Source: G965267605 sp965267605 (lineage in GTDB: Bacteria > Bacteroidota > Bacteroidia > Flavobacteriales_E > Vicingaceae). From it: a stretch of 64,000 nt of DNA. Below are positions 25,489 to 33,452 of the stretch, one piece after another (position 1 is the stretch's first letter; each line of letters begins with the position of its first letter). The notes beneath the pieces were generated by a model. That model saw only the letters and a list, made by a program, of their open reading frames with translations. It did not search any database and was not told where the DNA came from. The position numbers were made by a program, and so were the translations under genes. The stretch spans positions 1,426,001-1,490,000 of the forward strand of contig OZ254088.1 in assembly GCA_965267605.1 (NCBI GenBank), written 5' to 3'.

Positions 25489-27354
25489 CTATTTAATAAG
25501 GTTGTAACTACGATTAATAAATTCTGTTAGCTCTTCGCCACGCAACAAGTTCTGGGAAAGAAGGGCGAGATCTGTTGCCTGCTTGGCCATTTTCTTTTGT
25601 TTTGGTTCGGTACGCCCCACAAGGTCAACAATCACTTCGTGGTTTGCGTTCACTACGAGCTGATACATATCAGGCATTTGCCCCATTCCCATCTGAGAAC
25701 CTCCTACCCTTTGCATGTCATTCATCCTGCGCATAAATTCAGGTTGAACCAGGGTTACAGGAGCGTCACTTTCTGACATCGGCTCCACTTTTACCATGAA
25801 TTTCTCCTTGTCTACGGTTTCCTGGAAAAGCGCCTGAACGTTATTCACTTGCTCTTCAGTTAGCTTATTGGGAATCTCTTCATCCTTTTTGATCAAGTTG
25901 TCTACCGTATCTCCATCCACGCGGGCAAAAGACAAGTCGCTATCGTGTTGTTCCAGTTTGTTAACCAGATGTGCAGTTAGCGGTGAGTCCAGGATCAAGA
26001 CATCGTACCCTCGCTCGGTAGCCTGCTGTATATAGCTATGCTGGCCTTCGGAATCGGATGTATAAAGCACAACAACCTTATCATCTTTGTTGGTTTGTAG
26101 CTTCTTGATCTTTTCCTTGTAATCCTCCAGCGTTGCAAACTCATCAGCTGTATTCTTATACAATGCAAACTTCTGCGCCCGCTCAAAGAACTTCTCCTCC
26201 GACAGCATTCCGTACTCAATAAATACTTTGATATGGTCCCATTTCGACTGGAAATCCTCCAGCTCATTCTTGTGCATCTCTTCCAACTTATCCGCCACTT
26301 TCTTCGTGATGTGCGAAGAGATCTTCTTCACGTTACCATCGCTCTGCAGGTAAGACCTGGAGACATTAAGGGGAATGTCGGGTGAATCAATCACTCCATG
26401 AAGCAATGTCAGGAAGTCGGGCACAATACCCTCAACAGAATCAGTAACAAACACCTGGTTGCTATACAATTGGATCTTGTCTTTCTGTACTTCCAGCGTA
26501 TTCTTGAGCTTAGGGAAGAACAGGATTCCGGTAAGATTAAATGGGTAGTCTACGTTCAAGTGAATATTGAACAAAGGCTCCTCAAAGTTCATTGGGTAAA
26601 GCTCTCTGTAAAAGCTTTGGTAGTCTTCATCAGACAAACCACTGGGTGATTTGGTCCAAGCCGGTGCTACATTGTTGATCTGGTTGGGAATTTCTTCAGT
26701 CTTAGGCTCTTCGCCTTCTGCTACTTCAACAGGTTCCTGCCTTGTACCAAAGATGATGGGCACGGGCATGAACTTGCAATATTTGTTCAGCATTGTACCT
26801 ATGCGCGCCTCCTCAAGAAACTCCTCTCCTTCTTCGCCAATGTGCAGAACAATCTCCGTTCCACGTTCTTCCTTGTCGCCTTTCTCCAACTTGTATTCAG
26901 GGTTTCCATCGCATTCCCAGTGAATGGCCTCTCCATCCGTATGCGATTTCGAAAAAATCTCCACCCTGTCTGCTACCATAAATGCAGAATAGAAGCCAAG
27001 ACCAAAGTGCCCAATGATGTTGGCGTCTGTCTTATCCTGGTACTTCTGAACAAACTCTTCAGCACCAGAGAAGGCGATTTCCGTGATGTACTTTTCTACC
27101 TCATCCGCAGTCATTCCAATTCCCTGATCCTTCACAGTGAGTGTTTTCTCCTCTTTGTTCAGGATAATTTCGATTTGTGGATCGCCAATCTCTCCCTTTA
27201 CTTCCCCCATAGATGACAGTGCCTTCAGCTTCTGCGTTGCATCTACAGCATTGGACACCAACTCTCTTAAAAAGATCTCGTTGTCTGAATACAAGAACTT
27301 TTTGATGATTGGGAAAATATTCTCTGTCTGGACGTTTATAGTTCCTTTACCCAT
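25489..27354 (-). CDS. htpG: Molecular chaperone HtpG (bacterial Hsp90)
   Basis: 621 aa. ATP-driven dimeric chaperone of the cytoplasm. The N-terminal GHKL ATPase has IFLRELVSNAVDA (28-40), VKDQGIGMTADEV and GHFGLGFYSAFMVAD; the middle domain has GVIDSPDIPLNVSRSYLQSD quoted in part as DSPDIPLNVSRS. The C-terminal dimerisation domain carries a Met/Gly/Gln-rich loop (GGSQMGMGQMPD). Length is normal. As first gene of a minus-strand run with lemA and two TPM genes, it may put the envelope set under stress control; I see no clear heat-shock operator upstream. Confidence 0.96.
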   Translation of the reverse strand: MGKGTINVQTENIFPIIKKFLYSDNEIFLRELVSNAVDATQKLKALSSMGEVKGEIGDPQIEIILNKEEKTLTVKDQGIGMTADEVEKYITEIAFSGAEEFVQKYQDKTDANIIGHFGLGFYSAFMVADRVEIFSKSHTDGEAIHWECDGNPEYKLEKGDKEERGTEIVLHIGEEGEEFLEEARIGTMLNKYCKFMPVPIIFGTRQEPVEVAEGEEPKTEEIPNQINNVAPAWTKSPSGLSDEDYQSFYRELYPMNFEEPLFNIHLNVDYPFNLTGILFFPKLKNTLEVQKDKIQLYSNQVFVTDSVEGIVPDFLTLLHGVIDSPDIPLNVSRSYLQSDGNVKKISSHITKKVADKLEEMHKNELEDFQSKWDHIKVFIEYGMLSEEKFFERAQKFALYKNTADEFATLEDYKEKIKKLQTNKDDKVVVLYTSDSEGQHSYIQQATERGYDVLILDSPLTAHLVNKLEQHDSDLSFARVDGDTVDNLIKKDEEIPNKLTEEQVNNVQALFQETVDKEKFMVKVEPMSESDAPVTLVQPEFMRRMNDMQRVGGSQMGMGQMPDMYQLVVNANHEVIVDLVGRTEPKQKKMAKQATDLALLSQNLLRGEELTEFINRSYNLIK

Positions 27355-27455
27355 CTATTTTCAATTTGTGTATCCCTCGTCAATTCGTGTGCCATGCGCG
27401 TTTAACTGACAGAATGTCGTAATCCTTGATGCTTTTATAAATTCGCAGTGCCAAA

Positions 27456-27956
27456 ATGATGCGAATCACTACATATTTGTCAGTCCTGACACTTGTCTTA
27501 TTGACGGGCTGCACGGGTATGTCGCCCAGAGAATACCAGTTCTTCGTTGTTAACGAACTCAATGAGGTGAACAGGGTAATGGAGGATCAGGAGTTCCGTT
27601 TTTACAACGCCCAGGCAGACAGCATGAATTTGGGCTATAGCAACTGTGAAGAGGCTGTTCTTCATTGTCTCGACACGTTAAAGAAAGTTCCTCCGTGCAA
27701 TGGTTGCGAGGAATTGCAAAAGGCCGCATTGGTACTCACCACCTATTACAAGGATGACGTGCTGGTGGATCTTCATAAGATTCTGGACCTTACAACAGGC
27801 CCACGCCCTGACAATCCTTTTCCTGTTATACATGGACTACTTATGGCTTCATATGAGGGTGAAGAGCAACACGTAGCTCGCTTTGAAGCGGCTCACAGGG
27901 CCTTTGCTGAACAACACGGAATAGAGATCTTGCAACCCGTTGAAGAGGAAGAATAA
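27456..27956 (+). CDS. Lipoprotein of unknown function with paired cysteines
   Basis: 166 aa. Lipoprotein signal with lipobox LLTGC (Cys18-19). The mature part is helical and holds four more cysteines in NCEEAVLHC and PPCNGCEE, suggesting two disulfides in the periplasm or on the surface. It ends in a short acidic tail (EEEE). The start has two adjacent ATGs and either may be used. It is divergent from htpG (101 bases between starts) and lies 28 bases ahead of the cold-shock gene. No family is recognised. Confidence 0.75.
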   Translation: MMRITTYLSVLTLVLLTGCTGMSPREYQFFVVNELNEVNRVMEDQEFRFYNAQADSMNLGYSNCEEAVLHCLDTLKKVPPCNGCEELQKAALVLTTYYKDDVLVDLHKILDLTTGPRPDNPFPVIHGLLMASYEGEEQHVARFEAAHRAFAEQHGIEILQPVEEEE

Positions 27957-27971
27957 TTGAATTTTTCACGG

Positions 27972-27979
27972 TAACTTTA
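27972..27979 (+). promoter_or_regulatory. Probable -7 box of the cold-shock gene
   Basis: TAACTTTA, one mismatch from TAnnTTTG, ends 5 bases before the ATG at 27985. The same short distance is seen at several other genes in the window. Confidence 0.4.
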
Positions 27980-27984
27980 ATCAT

Positions 27985-28194
27985 ATGTCTAACGGCACAT
28001 TCAAGGGAACAGTCAAATTCTTCAACCACAAGAATGGTTTTGGCTTCGTGCGCGATGATGACTCAGGAGCTGAATACTATGTGAATGAGAAAGACTGCAA
28101 CACTGAGATCAATGAAGGTGATTCCGTGTCGTTTGAGCTGGCTGAAGCCAAGAAAGGCGCAAAGGCTACTAACGTATCTCTGATCAGTAGTTAA
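27985..28194 (+). CDS. Cold-shock-domain protein
   Basis: 69 aa, a single cold-shock domain. The RNA-binding surface is visible in GTVKFFNHKNGFGFV (RNP1, with FGFV) and in EYYVNEKD, where the usual RNP2 VFVH is replaced by YYVN. Cold-shock proteins bind single-stranded nucleic acid and melt mRNA structure. The loss of the RNP2 histidine and phenylalanine may weaken binding. Gene is monocistronic by spacing; the 150 bases after it contain no clear T-run terminator but do contain an inverted repeat. Confidence 0.9.
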   Translation: MSNGTFKGTVKFFNHKNGFGFVRDDDSGAEYYVNEKDCNTEINEGDSVSFELAEAKKGAKATNVSLISS

Positions 28195-28260
28195 TAACTC
28201 CTGTATTTCTTAACGGTTTCTTTAAGCAGCGTATCCTGAAAAGTCATACTTTAGCTGCAT

Positions 28261-28314
28261 CTGAAGTGAACACCCTAGCGAGTTAAGCCATTCGGCATCT
28301 CAAAACCACTTCAG
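28261..28314. repeat. Inverted repeat downstream of the cold-shock gene
   Basis: CTGAAGTG (28261-28268) is matched by CACTTCAG (28307-28314) with 38 bases between, which contain a smaller GCCATTCGGC hairpin. It lies between the cold-shock gene and a small TTG-start ORF and may be a 3' processing or attenuation structure. Confidence 0.4.
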
Positions 28315-28347
28315 TTGATGTTGATGTAATCACATGAACTGAAGGCA

Positions 28348-28566
28348 TTGAACTCGCGTAAATCCATTATCAATCAGTCGTATTTCGCCATTGGCGTTGT
28401 TGCGTTCCTGGGTATAGGTATTCTTTCCAATCTGGAAAATGAAACCGTTACATCTGTACATGAGTTGGAATTAACTGCGAGTAATTCATTTCAACCAACA
28501 CAAGGAATAGAGGTTGAAATCAAGACATTATCTGAGAGCGAGGTAAGGAGTTTGGTTGGGCAGTAA
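28348..28566 (+). CDS. Small single-pass membrane or exported protein, TTG start
   Basis: 72 aa if translation starts at the TTG at 28348; no ATG is available upstream in frame before a stop. Residues ~11-29 are hydrophobic (SYFAIGVVAFLGIGILSNL), then a polar tail with mixed charges follows (VEIKTLSESEVRSLVGQ). This could be a signal anchor. A perfect 7-bp hairpin overlaps its stop codon. No family is recognised, and the unusual start makes it less certain than its neighbours. Confidence 0.4.
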   Translation: MNSRKSIINQSYFAIGVVAFLGIGILSNLENETVTSVHELELTASNSFQPTQGIEVEIKTLSESEVRSLVGQ

Positions 28567-28575
28567 TCACTGCCC
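28558..28575 (+). terminator. Hairpin over the stop of the small ORF
   Basis: GGGCAGT (28558-28564) pairs with ACTGCCC (28569-28575) around the tetraloop AATC. It spans the TAA at 28564-28566. There is no strong T-run after it, so it may be a weak or Rho-assisted terminator. Confidence 0.45.
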
Positions 28576-28603
28576 GGCCGCTCCTTATATTTTCAGAGAT
28601 CTT

Positions 28604-29698
28604 CTAGCCCATTTCGAGCTCACGCGGACACCCAAACATCTTGAGCATTCTAGAGTGCGATTGAAGTGCAGAGAAGAACGACTTGTTCTCAATGTAAGGT
28701 ACATTGTGTTCCTTGGCTGTTTCCTCAACGATCTTAGATATATGAGGATAATGTACGTGACAAACCTTTGGGAACAGATGGTGCTCCACCTGGAAATTAA
28801 GTCCACCGCAGAGGAATGTTGCCAACCAGCTGTTACGTGCAAAGTTTGCTGTAGTTTGCATCTGGTGCACAGCCCAGGCTTCTTCTATTCCCCCTGATTC
28901 ATTCGGCTCGGGGTATGCAACACCTTCAACAACATGTGCCAATTGAAAAACAAGCCCCAACGTCAGGCCTTCCACCATGTGCATGGCAACGAATCCGATC
29001 AGGAACTGCCACCAAGTAATATCCATGAAAATCAAAGGAAGTACAATGAAGATGGTATAATGAATGATCTTCCAGGCAACCAGTTTCGCGAGCGCTCCCT
29101 TTGGGTGATTTCGGTTGTCATAATTACCAATATAGTCAGCAGCGTACTTCACATAATCCTTCTTGAACACCCACGACAACGTAGTGAGGCTATACAGAAA
29201 GAAAGCGTAGATGTGCTGAAACCGCATCACATTTGTTCGTTCATCTTTCGGAGAAAGCTTCAAAACACCTTTAGCAGCATCTAGATCTTCATCAACTCCG
29301 GGAATATTGGTGAACGTGTGGTGCACCTGGTTATGCATAATATCCCACATATAGGCTGACGCCCCGATCACATTCCACGGAATAGTCATGACCTTATTGA
29401 TCTTCCTCTTGGCCGAATAGGCACCATGAATAGCGTCATGACCAATGTTGAAACCAATAAAGGCCTGTGTGAACCCCAAACCAAGTGCGGTAAGAAAAGC
29501 CCACCAGCCCGTAACTGTGTTGGTTATTAGTAAAGTATAGAACCCAACCAGACAAGTCAAGAACAGCGCGGTCTTGAAATACATCATTGCGTTGGCATTC
29601 TTACTCTTGCCAGTCTTTTCAAAATACTCGTCTACCCTTCTGCGGACGTCTTTGAAAAACCCTGTGTTAACCTCCCTACTAAATGTAATCGTACTCAT
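28604..29698 (-). CDS. Membrane fatty acid desaturase (acyl-CoA/acyl-lipid type)
   Basis: 364 aa from the ATG at 29698. An integral membrane di-iron desaturase that puts a double bond into acyl chains using O2. The three histidine boxes are present: HDAIH (87-91), HNQVHH (122-127) and QVEHH (303-307). The third box with Gln is that of front-end (delta-5/delta-6 style) desaturases, but there is no fused cytochrome b5 domain. Four membrane segments lie at ~42-85 and ~205-250. A full promoter box lies 18 bases upstream. In the same region as a cold-shock gene, a role in membrane fluidity is likely but not proven. Confidence 0.92.
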   Translation of the reverse strand: MSTITFSREVNTGFFKDVRRRVDEYFEKTGKSKNANAMMYFKTALFLTCLVGFYTLLITNTVTGWWAFLTALGLGFTQAFIGFNIGHDAIHGAYSAKRKINKVMTIPWNVIGASAYMWDIMHNQVHHTFTNIPGVDEDLDAAKGVLKLSPKDERTNVMRFQHIYAFFLYSLTTLSWVFKKDYVKYAADYIGNYDNRNHPKGALAKLVAWKIIHYTIFIVLPLIFMDITWWQFLIGFVAMHMVEGLTLGLVFQLAHVVEGVAYPEPNESGGIEEAWAVHQMQTTANFARNSWLATFLCGGLNFQVEHHLFPKVCHVHYPHISKIVEETAKEHNVPYIENKSFFSALQSHSRMLKMFGCPRELEMG

Positions 29699-29716
29699 CC
29701 AGTTCCGTTTCAGCCC

Positions 29717-29724
29717 CAAATTTA
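29717..29724 (-). promoter_or_regulatory. Promoter -7 box of the desaturase gene
   Basis: The minus strand reads TAAATTTG, a full TAnnTTTG match, 18 bases before the desaturase ATG at 29698. It lies in the 54-base gap with the divergent pterin dehydratase gene. Confidence 0.55.
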
Positions 29725-29752
29725 TACCTTGAAAACCCTATAAACACATACC

Positions 29753-29983
29753 ATGTGGCAAGAAACCAACAATAAGCTGTGTAAAGAGTTCAAATTTGAT
29801 GACTTCGTTTCCGCATTTGCGTTCATGACAAAGGTAGCATTCGTAGCCGAAAAAATGGACCATCATCCGGAATGGACGAATGTATATAACACGGTAAGCT
29901 TCCAACTTTGTACGCATTCAGCAGGAAACACTGTCACAGATAAGGATAGAGCGCTTGCGGCTGCTATTGATGAGTTGGTCTGA
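29753..29983 (+). CDS. phhB: Pterin-4a-carbinolamine dehydratase, short form
   Basis: 76 aa. It dehydrates 4a-hydroxytetrahydrobiopterin, recycling the pterin cofactor of aromatic amino acid hydroxylases. The active-site signature is clear: FMTKVAFVAEKMDHHPEW (His37, His38, Trp41), NVYNTVSFQL and THSAGN (His55), where THDAGG is more usual. The family is normally 95-115 aa; this version lacks the N-terminal strand-helix unit, as seen in other Bacteroidota. No phenylalanine hydroxylase gene is in the window. Its end overlaps the convergent glycosyltransferase gene by 20 bases. Confidence 0.9.
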   Translation: MWQETNNKLCKEFKFDDFVSAFAFMTKVAFVAEKMDHHPEWTNVYNTVSFQLCTHSAGNTVTDKDRALAAAIDELV

Positions 29984-31043
29984 CCCTTGCAATCAGTCCA
30001 TCCAGAAGGGCCGAGGTTTGAGATACATTGTGCGTTTGCACAAATTCATCTTGCAACGGAATGGTCTCCACTGAATGGAGCCATTCAATAACCTTTTCCA
30101 CCAACTCATCGTCCGTGCTATAATAACAATCCCGAGGAAGTGCATTGGCATACTCAGGATACACCAACGCATTTGGCAATACTGGCTTGCAGCCAGATAA
30201 TATCGCCTCCAGGACACTGTATCCGTAAAACTCGTGCATAGAGGTAACAGGCAGCACCGCGCACGAAGCGACCAGTTCAAGGTATTGCTCCTCATTGTCC
30301 AGCCAGCCATGATGAACAATTCGATCGGCATGTTGAATAAGCACCTGAGACATAGCATCGGGAATTCTTTCATACTGCTCCCCTAGCAAAACAAGCTCAA
30401 AATTGAGGCTTCTTTCCTTCAGTGTATTCAATAAGTTCAGAAACCTGTCAGGTCCTTTATCATGCTCCCAACGGTGATTCCACAGTATGCGTCCAGGCAC
30501 CTTTTTTGTGGCATGATTAAACTTATCACTCTCCAATCCAGGGTAAACTACCTCAGACTTTTGCTTAATCTCATCCACAGACCTTAAATTCTGGTGGTCA
30601 GGAAAAGCCTTTAGAAATTTGGTTAGCCCTCCAATAAATGAATCTCTATTGTATTTCGAATTGAAGACATTCAGATCCGAAGCCAACGCAGTGGTATAGT
30701 TAATGAATCCGTAATGCCTGTCACGTTCATCACCTCCCTGAAACGGGTACTCCAATTGATTTTCGTGGAAATACGAAACCACAGGAATAGCCTCATTATT
30801 AAGAAGTCCACGGAACGTTGCCACATCCATCATACTGCTGCACAAGACCACGTCTGGTTGAACCTCTTCTACCTGATTCACAAAAGACACAGCAGCTCCA
30901 TGCATGCGCCATTTCCAATGTGCATCACTTAACGTTCTAAGCACAACATCGTGGGAAGAATGGCTAACGTAATCATCGGCCCACCTTTTATGAGAACCGC
31001 CATAGAATGGTTCGAAAAGCAATACGCGCAATCCAGAGTTCAT
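29964..31043 (-). CDS. GTDC1/DUF3524-type glycosyltransferase, possible tRNA-queuosine mannosyltransferase
   Basis: 359 aa with a GT-B fold. The N-terminus LLFEPFYGGSHKRWAD and the segment HWKWRMHGAA are signatures of DUF3524, found in animal GTDC1, the enzyme (QTMAN) that puts mannose on queuosine of tRNA-Asp. Further family marks are YFHENQLEYPF near residue 95, NSKYNRDSF and, in the donor-binding half, NHRWEHDKGPDRF and HEFYGYSVLEAILSGC. The role of bacterial members is not settled, so the tRNA assignment is by family only. It starts 2 bases after the NhaC stop. Confidence 0.82.
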   Translation of the reverse strand: MNSGLRVLLFEPFYGGSHKRWADDYVSHSSHDVVLRTLSDAHWKWRMHGAAVSFVNQVEEVQPDVVLCSSMMDVATFRGLLNNEAIPVVSYFHENQLEYPFQGGDERDRHYGFINYTTALASDLNVFNSKYNRDSFIGGLTKFLKAFPDHQNLRSVDEIKQKSEVVYPGLESDKFNHATKKVPGRILWNHRWEHDKGPDRFLNLLNTLKERSLNFELVLLGEQYERIPDAMSQVLIQHADRIVHHGWLDNEEQYLELVASCAVLPVTSMHEFYGYSVLEAILSGCKPVLPNALVYPEYANALPRDCYYSTDDELVEKVIEWLHSVETIPLQDEFVQTHNVSQTSALLDGLIARVRPTHQ

Positions 31044-31045
31044 GA

Positions 31046-32521
31046 CTACTCAGAAAGTTCCTCTTGTGCTGACTTATCGGGTGGCGTTGGTGGTGGAATT
31101 TTCCAACCAAGGAATCCAAACAACATAGTCATCAACGGACTGATCAAATTGAAGAATGCGTACATGAAATATTCTCCTGTTGCCACACCTAATACTCCAG
31201 AATGATACGCTCCGCAAGTATTCCATGGAATCAGCGCAGAAGTTACAGTTCCTGAATCTTCCAAAGTCCTACTCAATAACCTGGGTTCCAAACCGCGATC
31301 CTTGTACTCACTGGAGAACATCCTTCCGGGAACCACAATAGCCAGGTATTGATCTGATGCTGTAACATTGAAAAAGATACATGTACCCGTTGTTGTAGCT
31401 ACCAAAGAGCCCACGGATTTCGCAAGGCGCAGTACCGAGTTAGCTATAACCAATAACATTCCTGTTGCTTCCATTATACCTCCAAAACACATCGCACAAA
31501 TGATCAACCATATGGTTCCCAACATGCCATTCATACCACCGGTACCCAAAAGGTCATTTACCATCTCATTGGATGTTGTAACAGCCACATCTACAGTCAT
31601 TGCATCCATTACGGCTACGTACGAAGACTTGAAGAAATCGTCAGAAATACCTGACACCTCATTGATGATATTTGGTTGGAAAATAACAGCAGCTATACCT
31701 CCCAACAATGTTCCAACCAGCAAAGCAGGAATGGCCGGAACACGCTTAACAATTAAAGCAATCACTGCTACAGGTACCACAAACAGTACCGGGTTCAGAT
31801 TGAATTTCTCCTTAATGGCTTGTTGCATTGCGCTGATCTGTTCCATACTCCCCTCTCCGGAACCTGTAAAGCCCAGAATAAGAAAAATGATGAGCGCAAT
31901 GGAAATGGAAGGCACCGTGGTCCATGCCATATACTTAATGTGGGTTATAAGATCTGTTCCAGCCATAGCGGGTGCCAGATTGGTTGTATCCGATAATGGT
32001 GACATTTTATCACCGAAGTAGCTCCCCGAAATGATCGCACCGGCAATTACCCCCTCAGAAAGTCCGAGAGCCTTACCTATACCCAACAAGGCAATGCCCA
32101 CTGTTGCCACTGTACTCCATGAGCTTCCTGTTGCTAAAGACACAATAGAGCATATCAAACACGTTGCGAAAAGGAATATGGTTGGATTCAGAATATCTAG
32201 TCCGTAATAGATCATCGCGGGGACTATTCCGCTAAGCATCCAGGTACCTGCAAGTGCACCTATGAGCAACAGGATGATCATTGCCGGCAAAGCCGAGGTT
32301 ATACTCTTCACAATGCCATTGAGGAGTTTCTCCCATGACATCTTTAATACAAATCCACCCAGCAATGCCGCTACCGCTGCGGAAAGAAGCAAGATCATCT
32401 GGTTAGAACCACTCAACGCATCGTCACCATAGACGAACCATACGTTGTAGAATAGCAATCCTACCAATACAATGATGGGCACAATTGCTAATCCGATCGA
32501 AGGTTTCCTCTGCTCAGCCAT
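31046..32521 (-). CDS. nhaC: Na+/H+ antiporter, NhaC family
   Basis: 491 aa with about 12 membrane segments. The family mark GSYFGDKMSPLSDTTNLAPA is near residue 170, with conserved SLATGSSWSTVATVGIALLGIG before it and a C-terminal half containing the ALIPWNTCGAYHSGVLGV phrase. NhaC members exchange Na+ for H+ and support pH and salt tolerance; some related proteins exchange malate/lactate, which sequence alone does not exclude. A Pro-rich cytoplasmic tail (PPPTPPD) ends the protein. It is the first gene of a two-gene unit with the GTDC1-like enzyme. Confidence 0.93.
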   Translation of the reverse strand: MAEQRKPSIGLAIVPIIVLVGLLFYNVWFVYGDDALSGSNQMILLLSAAVAALLGGFVLKMSWEKLLNGIVKSITSALPAMIILLLIGALAGTWMLSGIVPAMIYYGLDILNPTIFLFATCLICSIVSLATGSSWSTVATVGIALLGIGKALGLSEGVIAGAIISGSYFGDKMSPLSDTTNLAPAMAGTDLITHIKYMAWTTVPSISIALIIFLILGFTGSGEGSMEQISAMQQAIKEKFNLNPVLFVVPVAVIALIVKRVPAIPALLVGTLLGGIAAVIFQPNIINEVSGISDDFFKSSYVAVMDAMTVDVAVTTSNEMVNDLLGTGGMNGMLGTIWLIICAMCFGGIMEATGMLLVIANSVLRLAKSVGSLVATTTGTCIFFNVTASDQYLAIVVPGRMFSSEYKDRGLEPRLLSRTLEDSGTVTSALIPWNTCGAYHSGVLGVATGEYFMYAFFNLISPLMTMLFGFLGWKIPPPTPPDKSAQEELSE

Positions 32522-32690
32522 GGAGCCCGCAATTTACAAGAACTTCTGAACCCAGCCTCATATCAGCTAATCCGCCAGTTCTAAGATTTCGGCATGAGTT
32601 TTGATTCTTAAGCATGCATAACGATAACCAGAACCAGGGCTACTTCCAGAAAAAAAATATGAACGCCCCGCCCTACCTCTGAAGTTTAAA

Positions 32691-32698
32691 TATATTTG
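32691..32698 (+). promoter_or_regulatory. Promoter -7 box of the YwqK-repeat gene
   Basis: TATATTTG, a full TAnnTTTG match, ends 5 bases before the ATG at 32704. No TTTG is found at the usual upstream distance. Confidence 0.5.
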
Positions 32699-32703
32699 TA
32701 GCG

Positions 32704-33447
32704 ATGAGACGAGTAGCAACTACACTAGCCATCTGCCTAAGCGTCTTTACGGTTTGTGGTCAGAATAACCTTCAAGACCTGAAACTGTACCACGATGTCT
32801 ACGAACCTACGGCTGTACTAGACGATACCTACGGTATCCAGGCATACGATAAGCTCAATGTTAGATTGGGTGGTGATTCTATTCGCAACTGTAAGGGTTA
32901 CGCCTGTACAGGTTATGTAGAAGATTACTATACGAATGGCCAGCTGTTGCACAAGGGATACTATGTAGAGGGTCAGCTTACCAGTTACAAGAACTATTAT
33001 CCAAATGGCAAGACCGAGCGTAGCTACCGCCATATAGATTTGAATAAGTCGAAACTGACTTTGTTCTATAGCAACGGAATGAAGAAATCTGAAGTGATCT
33101 ATTACGGCAGCAACCCTATCAAGTGGTCTGATTATTACCAGAACGGCACGTTGGAATACGAGGAGGCTTACAACAAGACCTACGAGTATTACACCAAGAA
33201 GAACAACTACTATGAGGATGGCAAGCCGCAATCCATCATGGAGCTCGACAACAAGAAGAAGAAGATTTACATCAAAACCGAATACTTCCCGAACGGTCAG
33301 GTTAAAATGATTGGGAATATCCAGTTCAATCCAGCTGTATTTGATTACCAGAAGATTGGTAAATGGATGGTCTACAACAAAGACGGCTCACAGACGGCAG
33401 AGCAGATGTGGAGAGACGGTAAGATGGAGAAAGAAAAGAAGATGTAG
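32704..33447 (+). CDS. Exported YwqK/MORN-type repeat protein
   Basis: 247 aa with a signal peptide ending VCGQ. From residue ~75 on there are repeats of the pattern Y-Y-x-N/D-G-x (YYTNGQL, YYPNGKT, FYSNGM, YYQNGTL, YYEDGKP, YFPNGQV, VYNKDGS), about one every 22 residues. These are MORN-like hairpins as in YwqK proteins. Databases often label the family as an antitoxin, but here there is no toxin gene and the protein is exported, so that label should not be used. Function unknown; the repeats may bind envelope or surface partners. It converges on the RND gene with 5 bases between stops. Confidence 0.85.
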   Translation: MRRVATTLAICLSVFTVCGQNNLQDLKLYHDVYEPTAVLDDTYGIQAYDKLNVRLGGDSIRNCKGYACTGYVEDYYTNGQLLHKGYYVEGQLTSYKNYYPNGKTERSYRHIDLNKSKLTLFYSNGMKKSEVIYYGSNPIKWSDYYQNGTLEYEEAYNKTYEYYTKKNNYYEDGKPQSIMELDNKKKKIYIKTEYFPNGQVKMIGNIQFNPAVFDYQKIGKWMVYNKDGSQTAEQMWRDGKMEKEKKM

Positions 33448-33452
33448 GTCTT

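Noticed and set aside
32704..33447. Toxin-antitoxin system based on a YwqK-type protein
   Set aside because: The protein has a signal peptide and there is no toxin gene beside it; the usual database label does not fit.
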